DNA from: Actinomadura terrae
GTDB lineage: Bacteria; Actinomycetota; Actinomycetes; Streptosporangiales; Streptosporangiaceae
DNA: 64,000 bases
Direction: 5' to 3'
NCBI RefSeq assembly: GCF_022751215.1
Contig: NZ_JAICDG010000001.1
Span: forward strand, 1,860,001 to 1,924,000
Part shown: in pieces, positions 8,290 to 18,505 of the stretch
Numbering within the stretch: the first letter of the stretch is position 1
Layout: each line of letters opens with the position of its first letter
Notes under the pieces: model-generated
The model's input: the letters and a program-made list of their open reading frames with translations, nothing else
Database searches by the model: none
Told to the model about the DNA's origin: nothing
Program-made: the position numbers and the translations under genes

Positions 8290-9789
8290 ATGACAGCCCA
8301 GCCCGCCGAATCCCGGCCGGCGACGGCCCCGCCTACGACGACCTCGCCGGCGACTCCCGCGCCGGCACTCGGCGTACCGGACCCGGGGCGGGACGACGGG
8401 GGCCGCGGGCTGATCGCGGTGCTGGCGTTCACCGGCATCGTCGTCGCGCTCATGCAGACGCTGCTGATCCCCGTGATCGGGCAGCTCCCCGAGCTGCTGC
8501 ACACCTCCCTGTCGAACGCGACCTGGGCCATGACCGCGACCCTGCTGTCGGGCGCGGTCGCGACCCCGATCATGGGACGGCTCGGCGACCTGTACGGCAA
8601 GCGGCGGCTGATCCTCGTCAGCGTCGCCGCGGTCGTCGCCGGGTCGCTGGTCGCCGCCGTCGGCTCGAACCTGGCGCTGGTCGTCACCGGACGCGCGATC
8701 CAGGGCTTCGCGATGGGCGCGATCCCGCTCGGCATCAGCCTCATGCGCGACGTGCTGCCCCGCGAGCGGCTCGGCTCCGCGCTCGCGCTGATGAGCTCCT
8801 CGATCGGCGTCGGCGGCGCGCTCGGCCTGCCGCTCGCCGCCTACGTCGCCCAGCACTACTCCTGGCACATGCTCTTCTACGGCGCCGCCGCGCTCGGCGC
8901 GGTGTCGTTCGTCCTCGTGCTGGTCGCGGTGCCCGAGTCGACCGTCCGCGCGGAGGGGCGCTTCGACCACGCGGGGACGGTCGGCCTGTCCGCGGGGCTG
9001 CTGGCGCTGCTACTGCCGATCACCAAGGGCGGCGACTGGGGCTGGACGAGCCCGCTCACGCTCGGCCTCGTCGCCGCCGGGCTGGCGATCCTGGTGCTGT
9101 GGGGCGTGCTGGAGCTGCGGGTCCGCGACCCGCTGGTGGACCTGCGCACGACCGTCCGCCGCCAGGTGCTCCTCACCCACCTGACCGCGATCACCGTCGG
9201 CGTGTCGTTCTACGCGATGTCGCTCGTCCTGCCGCAGCTGCTGGAGCTGCCGACCGCCACCGGGTACGGGCTCGGGCAGTCGCTGCTGGTCGCCGGGCTC
9301 GCGGTGGCGCCGATGGGGGTGTCGATGATGCTCGTCTCCCCGCTGTCGGCGCGGATCTCGGCCGCGCGCGGCCCGAAGACCTCGCTGATCCTCGGGATGG
9401 CGGTGATCGGCGGCGCCTATGTCGCGGCGCAGGGGCTGATGAACGCCGTCTGGCAGGTCGCGCTGATCACGACGATGGTCGGCGCGGGGATCGGGCTCGC
9501 CTACTCGGCGCTGCCCACGCTGATCATGGGGGCGGTGGACGTCTCGGAGACCGGCGCCGCCAACGGCCTCAACACGCTGATGCGCTCGATCGGCACGTCG
9601 GTGTCCAGCGCCGTGCTCGGCACCGTGCTCGCCCGCAACACCGTCTCGTTCGGGGGGACGGACGTCCCGAACATGACCGGTTTCCGGATCTCGTTCCTCA
9701 TCGCGACCGGGACCGTCGCCCTCGGCGTCCTGCTGGCGGCTTTCCTGCCGTCCGCCCGGCGCGCCGCCGCGCTCGGCTCCGGCGGGTAG
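8290..9789 (+). CDS. MFS multidrug-type efflux transporter
   Basis: A 499-residue major facilitator protein with about fourteen predicted membrane helices, the size of the DHA2 drug:H+ antiporters. A 40-residue Thr/Pro/Ala-rich N-terminal tail precedes the first helix. The loop 2-3 motif is [11 protein letters not shown], the classical MFS motif A, and [17 protein letters not shown] is the helix 4 motif. GGAGG stands 8 bases before the ATG. It probably extrudes a hydrophobic compound across the membrane using the proton gradient; the substrate is unknown. No regulator gene is adjacent; the downstream ctaD begins 95 bases later on the same strand. Confidence 0.9.
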   Translation: MTAQPAESRPATAPPTTTSPATPAPALGVPDPGRDDGGRGLIAVLAFTGIVVALMQTLLIPVIGQLPELLHTSLSNATWAMTATLLSGAVATPIMGRLGDLYGKRRLILVSVAAVVAGSLVAAVGSNLALVVTGRAIQGFAMGAIPLGISLMRDVLPRERLGSALALMSSSIGVGGALGLPLAAYVAQHYSWHMLFYGAAALGAVSFVLVLVAVPESTVRAEGRFDHAGTVGLSAGLLALLLPITKGGDWGWTSPLTLGLVAAGLAILVLWGVLELRVRDPLVDLRTTVRRQVLLTHLTAITVGVSFYAMSLVLPQLLELPTATGYGLGQSLLVAGLAVAPMGVSMMLVSPLSARISAARGPKTSLILGMAVIGGAYVAAQGLMNAVWQVALITTMVGAGIGLAYSALPTLIMGAVDVSETGAANGLNTLMRSIGTSVSSAVLGTVLARNTVSFGGTDVPNMTGFRISFLIATGTVALGVLLAAFLPSARRAAALGSGG

Positions 9790-9884
9790 CCGACCGGCCA
9801 CGCCCGCCCGTCCCGAAGCGTTTGAACAGGGGCCTTCCGGTTAGCCACCAGTCAGAGGCGGACGGGCGGGGGAGGGGAGGCCGG

Positions 9885-11666
9885 ATGCCGGTCGTTCAGG
9901 ACGGACGGGATACCAGCGTCGCCGAGGCGCTGGAGCGGCACCGCAAGGGCACGCGCTTCTCCGACGTGCTCGCCACGACCGACCACAAGGTCGTCGGCTA
10001 CCTCTACCTCGCCACCTCGTTCACGCTGTTCCTGATCGCCGGGCTGATGGCCATGGTCATGCGCGCCGAGCTGGCCAGGCCGGGCCTGCAACTGGTGGGC
10101 GACCAGACCTACAACGAGCTGTTCACGATCCACGGCACGATCATGCTGCTGCTGTTCGCGACGCCGCTGTTCGCCGGGTTCGCGAACGTGATCGTCCCGC
10201 TCCAGATCGGCGCGCCCGACGTCGCCTTCCCCCGGCTGAACACCCTCAGCTACTACCTGTTCGCGTTCGGCGCGCTGATGGTGCTGTTCGGCTTCGTGGT
10301 GCCGGGCGGCGCGGCGGCGTTCGGCTGGTTCGCCTACTCGCCGCTGACCTCGGACACCTACTCGCCCGGCCACGGCGGCGACCTGTGGGTGATGGGGCTG
10401 GTGCTGTCCGGGTTCGGGACGATCTTCACGTCGGTCAACATGATCGCCACGATCATCGCCATGCGGGCCCCCGGCATGGTGATGTTCCGATTGCCGATCT
10501 TCACCTGGAACGTGCTGCTGACCAGCGTCATGGTGCTCGTCGCGTTCCCGGTGCTCGCCGCCGCGCTGCTGGCGCTGGAGGCCGACCGCAGGCTCGGCGC
10601 GCACGTCTACGACTCCCAGCACGGGGGAGCGCTGCTGTGGCAGCACCTGTTCTGGTTCTTCGGCCATCCCGAGGTCTACATCGTGGCGCTGCCGTTCTTC
10701 GGGATCGTCACCGAGATCCTGCCGGTGTTCTCGCGCAAGCCGATCTTCGGCTACCTCGCGCTCGTCGCGGCGACCATCGCGATCACGGGGCTGTCGATGA
10801 CCGTGTGGGCGCACCACATGTTCGCGACCGGCCAGGTGCTGCTCCCGTTCTTCTCCTTCATGTCCTTCATGATCGCCGTGCCGACCGGGATCAAGTTCTT
10901 CAACTGGGTCGGGACGATCTGGAAGGGGGAGCTGACGTTCGAGACGCCGATGCTGTGGGCGCTCGGTTTCCTCGTGACGTTCCTGTTCGGCGGGCTGACC
11001 GGGGTGATCCTCGCGTCCCCGCCGATGGACTTCCACCTCACCGACTCCTACTTCGTCGTCGGCCACTTCCACTACGTCCTGTTCGGCACCGTCGTGTTCG
11101 CGATGTTCGGCGGCTTCTACTTCTGGTGGCCGAAGATGACCGGCAAGCGGCTCGACGAGACCTGGGGGAAGATCCACTTCTGGACGCTGCTCGTCGGGTT
11201 CCACACGACGTTCCTCGTCCAGCACTGGCTGGGCGCGCAGGGCATGCCGCGGCGTGTCGCCGACTACGCCGACGGCTTCAGTACGCTGAACCTGGTCTCG
11301 TCGATCGGGTCGTTCGTGCTCGGCGCGTCCACGTTCGCGTTCCTGTGGAACATCTGGCGGACGCACCGGCACGGCGAGTACGTCGGCGTCGACGACCCGT
11401 GGGGGTACGGCGGGTCGCTGGAATGGGCGACCTCGTGCCCGCCGCCCCGCCACAACTTCGACGCGATGCCGCGGATCAGGTCGATGCGGCCCGCGTTCGA
11501 CCTGCACTACCCGCCGAAGCGGCTGCCCCAGGAGGCCGAGCCCGCGCTGCCCCCGGTCGAGGACGCGCGCGCTACCGCCGCTTCGCCCGCTTCTTCTGCT
11601 TGGACCCACCGTCCCGCTCGGAGTCCCGCTCGCCGTCCCGTTCGGCGGGGGAGCCGTCGCCGCTGA
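9885..11666 (+). CDS. ctaD: Cytochrome c oxidase subunit I (aa3 type)
   Basis: A 593-residue heme-copper oxidase core subunit with twelve membrane helices. Heme a ligands are H83 (TIHGTIM) and H396, the CuB ligands are H261 (GHPEVYI, with the cross-linked Y265) and H310/H311 (VWAHHMF), and H394 binds heme a3. D112 and E263 mark the D proton channel and K337 (PTGIKFFNW) the K channel, so it is an A1-type oxidase. GGAGGGGAGG precedes the ATG. The gene stands alone without ctaC/ctaE, so it is likely a second copy beside a main operon elsewhere. The last 30 or so residues are Ser/Pro/Arg rich and lie in DNA that also encodes the end of the convergent qcrB. Confidence 0.96.
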   Translation: MPVVQDGRDTSVAEALERHRKGTRFSDVLATTDHKVVGYLYLATSFTLFLIAGLMAMVMRAELARPGLQLVGDQTYNELFTIHGTIMLLLFATPLFAGFANVIVPLQIGAPDVAFPRLNTLSYYLFAFGALMVLFGFVVPGGAAAFGWFAYSPLTSDTYSPGHGGDLWVMGLVLSGFGTIFTSVNMIATIIAMRAPGMVMFRLPIFTWNVLLTSVMVLVAFPVLAAALLALEADRRLGAHVYDSQHGGALLWQHLFWFFGHPEVYIVALPFFGIVTEILPVFSRKPIFGYLALVAATIAITGLSMTVWAHHMFATGQVLLPFFSFMSFMIAVPTGIKFFNWVGTIWKGELTFETPMLWALGFLVTFLFGGLTGVILASPPMDFHLTDSYFVVGHFHYVLFGTVVFAMFGGFYFWWPKMTGKRLDETWGKIHFWTLLVGFHTTFLVQHWLGAQGMPRRVADYADGFSTLNLVSSIGSFVLGASTFAFLWNIWRTHRHGEYVGVDDPWGYGGSLEWATSCPPPRHNFDAMPRIRSMRPAFDLHYPPKRLPQEAEPALPPVEDARATAASPASSAWTHRPARSPARRPVRRGSRRR

Positions 11667-13257
11667 GGTCGCCCTGCCCGCCGCCGTAGGACTCGCTCTG
11701 GTAGTTGAAGTAGAACCGGTTGAGCCGGGTGTGGATCTGCACGCGCGCCCGCGACGGGGTCGGCAACGGGATGATGTGCCGCGGGTAGGGCGCGACGAGC
11801 TCCTCGGGCCGCCGCGCCAGCAGGACGGCCTCCCGGTCGTCCGAGGGCTGCTCGTGCCGCTCGGTGAACCCGCCGTCCGGGGTCAGCGAGATCAGCCCGC
11901 TCTCCACGCCCTCGTCCCGGACGCGCAGGTCCCGGCGCTGGAGGCTGAGGCAGGCGCGGCGGGTGATCGCGAAGGCGAGCAGCGGGAACGCGAAGAACCC
12001 GACGCGGAAGAACCACGTCGTCGCGTACAGCGGGAGCCCGAACTTGTAGGCCAGGACGTCGTTGCCGCCCGCCGCCCACAGGTTCCCGTACCAGGCGATG
12101 ACCGCCGCGCCGATCGCGGTGCGGGTGGCCGCGTTGCGCGGACGGTCGAGCAGGTGGTGGATCCGGCCGTCCCCGGTGGCCCAGCGTTCGAGGAACGGAT
12201 ACAACGCGATGCAGGTGAAGAAGACCCCCGGCAGGACGATGGTCGGGAGCAGCACGTTCCAGGACACGGTGTGCCCGGCGACCGTCGTCGACAGCGGCGG
12301 CATGAGCCGCAGCGCGCCCTCCAGGAACCCGACGTACCAGTCGGGCTGCGAGCCGGTCGAGACCTGCGCCGGGTCGTAGGGCCCGTACAGCCAGACGGGG
12401 TTGACCTGGAGGACCGTCGCCATGAGCGCGAGGACGCCGAAGGTGAACAAGAAGTAGGCGGTGCTCTGCACGGCGAAGTGCGGCCACGTCGGATGCCCCG
12501 AGACGGTCCGCTCGCGGCGGCCCCTGGCCGGGAACTGGGTGTGGGTCTGGTGCCAGAGGATCATCAGGTGCGCGGTGATCAGGCCGAGCAGTATCCCCGG
12601 GATCAGCAGGATATGGACGGTGAACAGCCGCGGGATGAAGTCCTGGCCGGGGAACTCGCCGCCGAACACCCACAGGCTGACATAGGTGCCGACGACGGGG
12701 ATCGAGAGCATGATGCCCTGCGCGATCCGCAGGCCGGTGCCCGACAGCAGGTCGTCGGGCAGCGAGTAGCCCGCGAAGCCCTCGGCCAGCGCGAGCGTGA
12801 ACAGCGTGACGCCGATCAGCCAGTTGATCTCGCGCGGCTTGCGGAACGCGCCGGTGAAGAAGATCCGCAGCAGGTGCGCGCTGATCGCGGCGAGGAAGAC
12901 GTTCGCGGCCCAGTGGTGGATCTGCCGGATCAGCAGCCCGCCCCGGATGTCGAACGAGATGTGCAACGTGGAGGCGTACGCCTCGCTCATCCGCACCCCG
13001 CGCAGCGGCGCGTACGAGCCGTCGTAGACCACCTCGGAGGACACCGGCTTGAAGAACAGTGTCAGGTAGACGCCGGTGACCAGCAGGACGATGAACGAGT
13101 ACAGCGCGATCTCGCCGAGCAGGAACGCCCAGTGCCCGGGGAACGCCTTGCGGAGGTTCTTGCGCAGGAACTCCGCGCCGCCGAGGCGGTCGTCGGTCCA
13201 GCGCGCGAGGTCCCCGGTCAGCCTCCGGGCGGTCGACCCGCCGTTCCGTCCCGCCAT
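11572..13257 (-). CDS. qcrB: Cytochrome bc1 complex cytochrome b subunit (orphan copy)
   Basis: A 561-residue actinobacterial cytochrome b. Paired heme ligands are visible in [20 protein letters not shown] and [20 protein letters not shown], and the Qo-site motif reads PDWY (in [10 protein letters not shown]) where many bc1 proteins have PEWY. The C-terminal cytosolic extension is long and ends in a Lys/Arg-rich tail. The ATG at 13257 has AGGGAG 6 bases upstream, so it is preferred over the TTG six codons earlier. In actinobacteria QcrB oxidises menaquinol in the bcc-aa3 supercomplex; here no qcrC or qcrA is adjacent. The 3' end overlaps ctaD by 95 bases in antisense. Confidence 0.93.
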   Translation of the reverse strand: MAGRNGGSTARRLTGDLARWTDDRLGGAEFLRKNLRKAFPGHWAFLLGEIALYSFIVLLVTGVYLTLFFKPVSSEVVYDGSYAPLRGVRMSEAYASTLHISFDIRGGLLIRQIHHWAANVFLAAISAHLLRIFFTGAFRKPREINWLIGVTLFTLALAEGFAGYSLPDDLLSGTGLRIAQGIMLSIPVVGTYVSLWVFGGEFPGQDFIPRLFTVHILLIPGILLGLITAHLMILWHQTHTQFPARGRRERTVSGHPTWPHFAVQSTAYFLFTFGVLALMATVLQVNPVWLYGPYDPAQVSTGSQPDWYVGFLEGALRLMPPLSTTVAGHTVSWNVLLPTIVLPGVFFTCIALYPFLERWATGDGRIHHLLDRPRNAATRTAIGAAVIAWYGNLWAAGGNDVLAYKFGLPLYATTWFFRVGFFAFPLLAFAITRRACLSLQRRDLRVRDEGVESGLISLTPDGGFTERHEQPSDDREAVLLARRPEELVAPYPRHIIPLPTPSRARVQIHTRLNRFYFNYQSESYGGGQGDLSGDGSPAERDGERDSERDGGSKQKKRAKRR

Positions 13258-13332
13258 CACGTTCTCCCTGGCCAAGCCCCGTTTTCGAGCGTGCGGTACC
13301 CGGGGCGGGGGAGGGCAAACAGCGGCCGCGGG

Positions 13333-14187
13333 TCAGGCGGTCCGGTACAGGTCGGTGACGAGTTCGACGGCGTGCGGGACGGCGGGATGCGGGTCGTCGC
13401 GCCACCACGCGAGCCGGACCGCGATGGGCGCGGCGTCCCGTACCGGCCGGTAGACGACGCCGGGCCGCCGGTACTGCTCGACGGTGCTGCGCGCGGTGAC
13501 GCCGACGCAGCGGCCGGACGCGACGGCGGTGAGCCAGTCGTCGATGTCGGTCGTCTGCTCGGTGGCGGGCCTGGCCTCGGGCGGCCACAGGTCGAGCGTG
13601 GTCGTGCCCGTCCTCGGGTCGATGAGCAGCGTCCGCCCGGCGATGTCGGCCAGCCGCACGGACCTGCGGCGCGCCCACGGGTCGTCGGAGGCCATCGCGC
13701 AGTACCGCCGCTCCAGCCCGACGACGACGTCCTCGAACCGGCGCGGGTCGGGCGCGGTCCGGACGACGGCGACGTCGCACGCGCCCTCCGCGAGCCCGCC
13801 GGTGGCCGAGTTCGTCCGGACGAGCTGGAGGTCGATGTGCGGCCACCGGCGCGGCCACTCCCGCTGGAAGGGCACGGTGTGCCGTCCCAGCGCGGCCCAC
13901 GCGTACCCGACCCGCAGGCGGGTGTGCCCGGTCGTCGCCTCCCGGACGAGGTCGTCGGCGTCGGCGAGCAGCCGCCGCGCCCGCGCGAGCACCCGCGTGC
14001 CGGTGGCGGTCGGCGTCACCCGGCGGCTGGTGCGGCGCAGCAGCCGCGCGTCCAGCGCCCGCTCCAGCGCGGCGAGGGTCCGCGACACCGCCGCCTGGGA
14101 GACGCCCAGCTCGATCGCGGCGTCGGTGAACGACCCCGCGTCGGCGATCGCGACGAGCACCCGGAGCTGCCGCAGTTCCAGTTCCAT
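13333..14187 (-). CDS. LysR-family transcriptional regulator
   Basis: A 284-residue LysR protein. The winged helix-turn-helix is at the N-terminus (ELRQLRVLVAIADAGSFTDA then VSQAAVSRTLAALE), and a periplasmic-binding-like effector domain follows from about residue 90. The ATG at 14187 is the usual LysR beginning; the 14-codon upstream extension would overlap the operator. It is divergent from an EamA/RhtA-type exporter and a 7-bp palindrome lies between them, the usual arrangement for a LysR protein that controls the neighbouring transporter and itself. The effector is unknown. Confidence 0.9.
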   Translation of the reverse strand: MELELRQLRVLVAIADAGSFTDAAIELGVSQAAVSRTLAALERALDARLLRRTSRRVTPTATGTRVLARARRLLADADDLVREATTGHTRLRVGYAWAALGRHTVPFQREWPRRWPHIDLQLVRTNSATGGLAEGACDVAVVRTAPDPRRFEDVVVGLERRYCAMASDDPWARRRSVRLADIAGRTLLIDPRTGTTTLDLWPPEARPATEQTTDIDDWLTAVASGRCVGVTARSTVEQYRRPGVVYRPVRDAAPIAVRLAWWRDDPHPAVPHAVELVTDLYRTA

Positions 14188-14212
14188 ACGTCCAGCGTAT
14201 AGATCGCGATAT

Positions 14213-14231
14213 GTATGCATTTTGTGCATAC
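14213..14231. promoter_or_regulatory. LysR operator candidate GTATGCA-N5-TGCATAC
   Basis: A perfect 7-bp inverted repeat with a 5-base T-rich spacer, in the 68-base gap between the divergent lysR (start 14187) and exporter (start 14256). It contains the T-N11-A pattern of LysR sites, and it is the only A/T-rich palindrome in the gap. Confidence 0.65.
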
Positions 14232-14255
14232 GGCGGGTGGACGCATGCTCGGGAC

Positions 14256-15182
14256 ATGACGAACGGCATGCCCGCCCGCTGGGCCGGGGTGGCGACGATG
14301 CTCGCGAGCGGCGCGTCCAACCAGACCGGGGCGGCGGTCGGCGCCCTGGCGTTCCCGGTGATCGGGCCCGCCGGGGTGGTCGCGGTCCGCCAGTGGGTCG
14401 CCGCCGCCGTGCTGCTCTCCGTGGGACGGCCGCGCCTCCGGACGTTCACCGGCGGGCGGTGGTGGCCCGTCCTGGCGCTCGCGGCGGTGTTCGCGACGAT
14501 GAACCTGTCCCTCTACACCGCCGTCGACCGCGTCGGGCTCGGCCTCGCCGTCACGCTGGAGTTCCTCGGCCCGCTCGCGGTCGCGCTCGCCGGGACGCGG
14601 CGCCGCGTCGACCTCGGCTGCGCGCTCGCGGCGGCGGGCGGGGTGGTCACGCTGACGCGCCCGCAGCCCACGTCCGACTTCCTCGGCCTCGGGCTCGCGC
14701 TCCTCGCGGCATGCTGCTGGGCCTCCTACATCCTGCTCAACCGGTCCATCGGGCGCTCGCTGCCGGGCGCCGAGGGCTCGGCGGCGGCGGCCGGGCTGTC
14801 GGGGCTGCTGTTCGTCCCGATCGGGGTCGTGGCGCTCGTCCACCACCCGCCGACGGCGCGGGCGCTGGCCTGCGCGGGCACGGCGGGCGTGCTGTCGTCG
14901 GCGGTGCCCTTCCTCGCCGACCTGCTCGCGCTGCGCCGCGTCCCGGCCCGGCTCTTCGGGGTCTTCATGAGCGTCAACCCGGTACTGGCGGCAGCGGCGG
15001 GCCTGCTCGTCCTCGGCGAGACCCTCGGCTGGACGCAGTGGCTCGGCATCCTCGCGATCGTCACCGCGAACGCCGTCACGCTGGTGACCCGGCCCGCTGA
15101 GCAGGGGAGCCCGCCGCGTAGAGCATCTCGCGCAGGTCGGGCCGCGACTCCCGGTCGGCGCGCCACACCAGGCGGAGGCTGA
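14256..15182 (+). CDS. EamA-family exporter (RhtA-like)
   Basis: A 308-residue permease with ten membrane helices in two EamA repeats; the second repeat opens at DFLGLGLALLAACCWASYIL. The combination resembles the RhtA threonine/homoserine exporters. The C-terminal 30 residues are Arg/Pro/Gly rich and lie over the end of the convergent lysR gene (107-base antisense overlap), so a shorter functional core is likely. The ATG at 14256 (MTNGMPARWAG) is the last plausible start before the first helix; an upstream in-frame ATG falls inside the operator. Control by the divergent LysR is inferred. Confidence 0.85.
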   Translation: MTNGMPARWAGVATMLASGASNQTGAAVGALAFPVIGPAGVVAVRQWVAAAVLLSVGRPRLRTFTGGRWWPVLALAAVFATMNLSLYTAVDRVGLGLAVTLEFLGPLAVALAGTRRRVDLGCALAAAGGVVTLTRPQPTSDFLGLGLALLAACCWASYILLNRSIGRSLPGAEGSAAAAGLSGLLFVPIGVVALVHHPPTARALACAGTAGVLSSAVPFLADLLALRRVPARLFGVFMSVNPVLAAAAGLLVLGETLGWTQWLGILAIVTANAVTLVTRPAEQGSPPRRASRAGRAATPGRRATPGGG

Positions 15183-15981
15183 GGTCGGGCGCCTCCAGCG
15201 CGAGCCTGGCGAGGGCCCCGGCGAAGATCCGGTCCCGGACGGCGAACTCCGGGACGAGCGCGACGCCGAGCCCCCGCTCGGCCCAGGAGCTCATCACGGT
15301 CACGCTCCCCGCCCGCACCCGCTCGACGTCGTCGCCGAGCAGCCGCTCACCGGCCAGCCAGAACGAGCACGCGGGCACGTTGACCAGGAGCCGCTCGCCG
15401 CGCAGGTCCGCGCGGACGACGCGCGCCGCGTCCGCGAGCCGGTGGCCGGGCGCGGCGACGAGCGCGAGCGGGACGGGCTCCAGGTCGAGGAACTCCAGCG
15501 GCGCGGGCGGCGGCGCGAACCCGAGGCCGCCGAGGCCCGGGCCGGAGTCCAGCAGCAGCGCCGCCTCCAGGTCACCGGCGGCGACGGCGCTCAGCAGCTG
15601 GTCGCGGGCGGCGTCCGCGCGCACCTCCACCCGCAGGCCGGGCCGCCGCTCGGCCAGCCGCGCCAGCACGCCCGGGACGTGTGTCGCGGCGATCGTCTCC
15701 AGCGCGCCGAGCCGCAGCGGCGGGCGCGTCCCGGCGACGTCAAGACGCGCCTCCTCCGCCTGCCGCAGCAGCCGCCCCGCCCACGCGCGCAGTCGCTCGC
15801 CCGCGGGCGTCAGCCGCATGCCCTTCGGGCCGCGCTCGAACAGCGGCACCTCCAGGGACCGCTCCAGCGCTCTGATCTGCTCAGACACCGACGACGGCGC
15901 GAGGCCGAGCGCGTTGGCGGCGTCGGTGACCGTCCGATGCGCGACGACCGCCTCGAACGTGCGTAGCTGGCGCAACTCCAT
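15076..15981 (-). CDS. LysR-family transcriptional regulator
   Basis: A 301-residue LysR protein: MELRQLRTFEAVVAHRTVTD and LAPSSVSEQIRALERSLEVP form the DNA-binding domain, and the effector-binding domain starts near residue 90 (PPLRLGALETIAATHVPGVL). It is divergent from an MFS exporter, 96 bases apart, and probably regulates it. Its 3' end overlaps the convergent EamA gene by 107 bases. No classical palindrome is obvious in the short divergent gap, though TTCGGATATTCCGAA at about 16007-16021 is a symmetrical candidate. Confidence 0.9.
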   Translation of the reverse strand: MELRQLRTFEAVVAHRTVTDAANALGLAPSSVSEQIRALERSLEVPLFERGPKGMRLTPAGERLRAWAGRLLRQAEEARLDVAGTRPPLRLGALETIAATHVPGVLARLAERRPGLRVEVRADAARDQLLSAVAAGDLEAALLLDSGPGLGGLGFAPPPAPLEFLDLEPVPLALVAAPGHRLADAARVVRADLRGERLLVNVPACSFWLAGERLLGDDVERVRAGSVTVMSSWAERGLGVALVPEFAVRDRIFAGALARLALEAPDLSLRLVWRADRESRPDLREMLYAAGSPAQRAGSPA

Positions 15982-16006
15982 GCCGGGCGCAACCCCCGCG
16001 AAGCGT

Positions 16007-16021
16007 TCGGATATTCCGAAC
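16007..16021. promoter_or_regulatory. Palindrome TTCGGATATTCCGAA between lysR and the MFS gene
   Basis: An inverted repeat with TTCGGA and TCCGAA arms around a 3-base centre, 26 bases upstream of the lysR start and about 57 bases before the MFS start. It resembles the previous LysR site in size and position. Confidence 0.5.
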
Positions 16022-16077
16022 GCGGCGTGCGGACGCGCCGGTGGAGCGGGCCGGGCCGGGTTCCGAGACTGGCGGTC

Positions 16078-17451
16078 ATGAGTTCCGTCCTCTCGTCCCC
16101 TCCTCTGGCGTCCGGCGCGCGGCGCCGGCGGGCGCTTCTCGGCGTCTCGCTCGGCTACTTCATGGTGCTGCTCGACACGACCGTCCTGTCGGTCGCCGAG
16201 CCCGACCTGGCCCGGTCCCTGCACGCCTCGACCGCCGGACTGCAATGGGCCGTCACCGGTTACACGGTCGTCTTCGGCGCGCTGCTGCTGTCGGCGGGCG
16301 CCGTGGCCGACCGGTTCGGCGCCGACCGGGTGTTCCGGGTGGGCGCCGCCGCCTTCGGCCTCGGCTCGCTGGCCGCCGCGCTCGCCCCTGACCTTGGCAC
16401 GCTCGTCGCGCTGCGCGCCCTGCTCGGGGCCGCCGCCGCGGCGTGCGTCCCGGCGTCCATGGCCATGATCACCCGCCTCTACCCGGCGCCCGCCGAGCGG
16501 GCGCGGGCCGTGGCGACCTGGGCGGCGACCAGCGGCGCCGCGCTCGCCGCCGGGCCCCTCGCGGGCGGCGCGCTGGTCGGCCTCGCGGGCTGGCGTGCCA
16601 TCTTCCTGATCAATGTGCCGGTCGCCGCCGCCGTCCTCGTGCTGGTCGCCGGGCGGGAGGTCCGCTGCCCGCGCGGGACGCGGGCGATCGACCCGGTCGC
16701 CCAGCTGCTCGCCTGCGCGGCGCTCGGCCTGCTGACCGACGCGCTGATCGCGCTCGGCTCCGGCGCCGCCGTCCACACGGCCTGGTCGGCGGCGGGCGCC
16801 CTGCTGGCCGCCGCCGCGTTCGCGGTGGCCGAACGCCGCAGCGCCGCGCCCGTCCTCGTGCCCGCCGTGCTGCGGGCGCCCGGGATGCCCGCCGCGCTGC
16901 TGGCGGGCGCGGCGGTCAACTTCGCGATGACCGGCGTCCTGTTCGTCCTGCCGCTGGCGTTCCAGCGCGACCTCGGGCTGAGCGCGTTCGAGACCGGGCT
17001 GGCGTTCCTGCCGATGACGCTGCCGTTCGCGTTCAACCCGCTGGTCACCGGACGGATCGTCGCGCGGACCGGCCCCCGCCCGCCCATCCTCGCGGGCCTG
17101 GCCCTGCTCACCGCCGGCGGGACGGCGCTCGGCGCCGCGCTGCTCGCCTCCGCGCCCTATCCGGTGCTCGTCGCGGGCCTGCTCGGCACGGGGTTCGGCG
17201 TGTCGTTCGCGCTGCCCGCCCTCGCGACGGCCGTCGTCGCCGCCGCGCCCGAGGGCACCGCCGGAGCCGCCGGGGGGCTGCTCAACGCCGTCCGGCAGTC
17301 CGGCGCGACGCTCGGTGTCGCGATCATGGGGGCGTTCGTCCCGGACGGTTCCGGCGGGTTCGGATCCGCGCTGTTCGCCGCGTCCGCCGCCTGCGCCACC
17401 GCGCTCGCGCTGGCCGCGCTCAGACCAGCGAGGGCCGCTGGGACGCGTTGA
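16078..17451 (+). CDS. MFS exporter (DHA2-like)
   Basis: A 457-residue major facilitator protein. Motif D1 is present as LLDTTVLSVAEPDLARSL in the first helix, AVADRFGADRVF is the helix 2-3 loop, and LAAGPLAGGALVGLAGWRAI is the helix 5 antiporter motif typical of drug:proton exporters. About fourteen membrane segments are predicted. The ATG at 16078 directly precedes the short cytoplasmic tail. It is probably controlled by the divergent LysR. The last 32 bases overlap the end of the convergent prsW-like gene. Substrate unknown. Confidence 0.9.
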   Translation: MSSVLSSPPLASGARRRRALLGVSLGYFMVLLDTTVLSVAEPDLARSLHASTAGLQWAVTGYTVVFGALLLSAGAVADRFGADRVFRVGAAAFGLGSLAAALAPDLGTLVALRALLGAAAAACVPASMAMITRLYPAPAERARAVATWAATSGAALAAGPLAGGALVGLAGWRAIFLINVPVAAAVLVLVAGREVRCPRGTRAIDPVAQLLACAALGLLTDALIALGSGAAVHTAWSAAGALLAAAAFAVAERRSAAPVLVPAVLRAPGMPAALLAGAAVNFAMTGVLFVLPLAFQRDLGLSAFETGLAFLPMTLPFAFNPLVTGRIVARTGPRPPILAGLALLTAGGTALGAALLASAPYPVLVAGLLGTGFGVSFALPALATAVVAAAPEGTAGAAGGLLNAVRQSGATLGVAIMGAFVPDGSGGFGSALFAASAACATALALAALRPARAAGTR

Positions 17452-18505
17452 GGCGGCGCCGCAGGTCCCGGATGTCGCCGCGCAGCCGGTCGGCGGCGCC
17501 CGGGTCCGGCTCCAGGCCGCCGAGCCGGTCGTCCAGCAGCTCCAGCTGCGCGGCGCGGAGCCGGACGAGCAGCCGCCGGGGCTCCCCGGCGGGCACGTCC
17601 CACCGCTCCTTCCGCCGCCACTTGCGGTAGGCGAGGACGTGCCCCTCGCCCGGGACGAGCACGCCCCGCTCGGTCTCCTCCCGCGCCGCCCGCCGGAACC
17701 CCGCCAGGTACCGGTACCGGGCGATCCGGTACGTCACCACCGCCGCGACCAGGATCGGCGCGCCCTTCACCGGCAGCAGCGCCAGGCCCGCCAGCACCGG
17801 CGCGTCCCACCACGAGTGCAGCGCCATCGCCACGACGAGCGCGCCGAAGGCGACCGCCACGCCCGTCCGGGACGGGCGGCCCAGCAGGCGGCCGAGGCCC
17901 GCCCCGGCGACCGCCGTCATCGCCCAGTGGCTCCACCACGCGCCGCCGATCATCCGGCTCCCGAACGAGAAGAACGCCGCCTTCGCGTCCTGCGTCGCCC
18001 CGGTCAGCACGATCGTGTTCAGTACGTACAGGAAGTTCTCGGAGATCTGGAACCCGAGCCCGACCAGCGCGCCGAAGCCGAACCCGTCCAGCGCGCCGCG
18101 CACCGCGTGCGGGAAGATCAGCGCCAGCACCGCCACGCCGAGCACCTTCAGGATCTCCTCGTCCACCGGCGCCGTGATCGCCGCGCCCCAGGTCGCGGTG
18201 AACTCCGCGCCCGCCGTCTCGCCGAGCACCGCCTGGAACGCGGCGTTCGCGGGCAGCGCCGGCCCGAAGGCCGCGAGGCCGCCCCAGCCGACCGCGATCA
18301 GCGCGTAGCCGAGCGGCCGCGACCGCACCGGATGCAGCCGCCGCAGCAGCCAGATCCCCGCCGCGAGCGCGGGCGCCAGCAGCGCCGTCCCCGCCACCGC
18401 GCCCACCGGGAACGCCCTGACCTGCGCCCCGAGGACGTCGAGGGCCACCCACGCGCCCGCCAGGCACGCGGCGGCCCACAGCCAGAACGCCGGACGCGCC
18501 GTCAC
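17420..18505 (-). CDS. PrsW-family intramembrane metalloprotease
   Basis: A 361-residue protein with about eight membrane helices. The conserved PrsW residues are visible: EEILK (E116, E117), GLGFQISENFLY (E156), SHW (H193) and ALHSWWD (H230), which form the metal-linked active site in the membrane. PrsW cleaves the anti-sigma factor RsiW in Bacillus; actinobacterial homologs have largely unknown targets. The GTG start at 18505 overlaps the stop of the upstream gene as GTGA, so translation is coupled to that membrane-anchored protein. The C-terminal 90 residues are a charged cytoplasmic tail. The end overlaps the convergent MFS gene by 32 bases. Confidence 0.88.
   Translation of the reverse strand: MTARPAFWLWAAACLAGAWVALDVLGAQVRAFPVGAVAGTALLAPALAAGIWLLRRLHPVRSRPLGYALIAVGWGGLAAFGPALPANAAFQAVLGETAGAEFTATWGAAITAPVDEEILKVLGVAVLALIFPHAVRGALDGFGFGALVGLGFQISENFLYVLNTIVLTGATQDAKAAFFSFGSRMIGGAWWSHWAMTAVAGAGLGRLLGRPSRTGVAVAFGALVVAMALHSWWDAPVLAGLALLPVKGAPILVAAVVTYRIARYRYLAGFRRAAREETERGVLVPGEGHVLAYRKWRRKERWDVPAGEPRRLLVRLRAAQLELLDDRLGGLEPDPGAADRLRGDIRDLRRRLNASQRPSLV

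Noticed and set aside
11507..14449. A 980-codon minus-strand frame over qcrB and lysR.
   Set aside because: It is a different frame of two real genes (11572-13257 and 13333-14187) and is Arg/Pro/Gly-rich noise.
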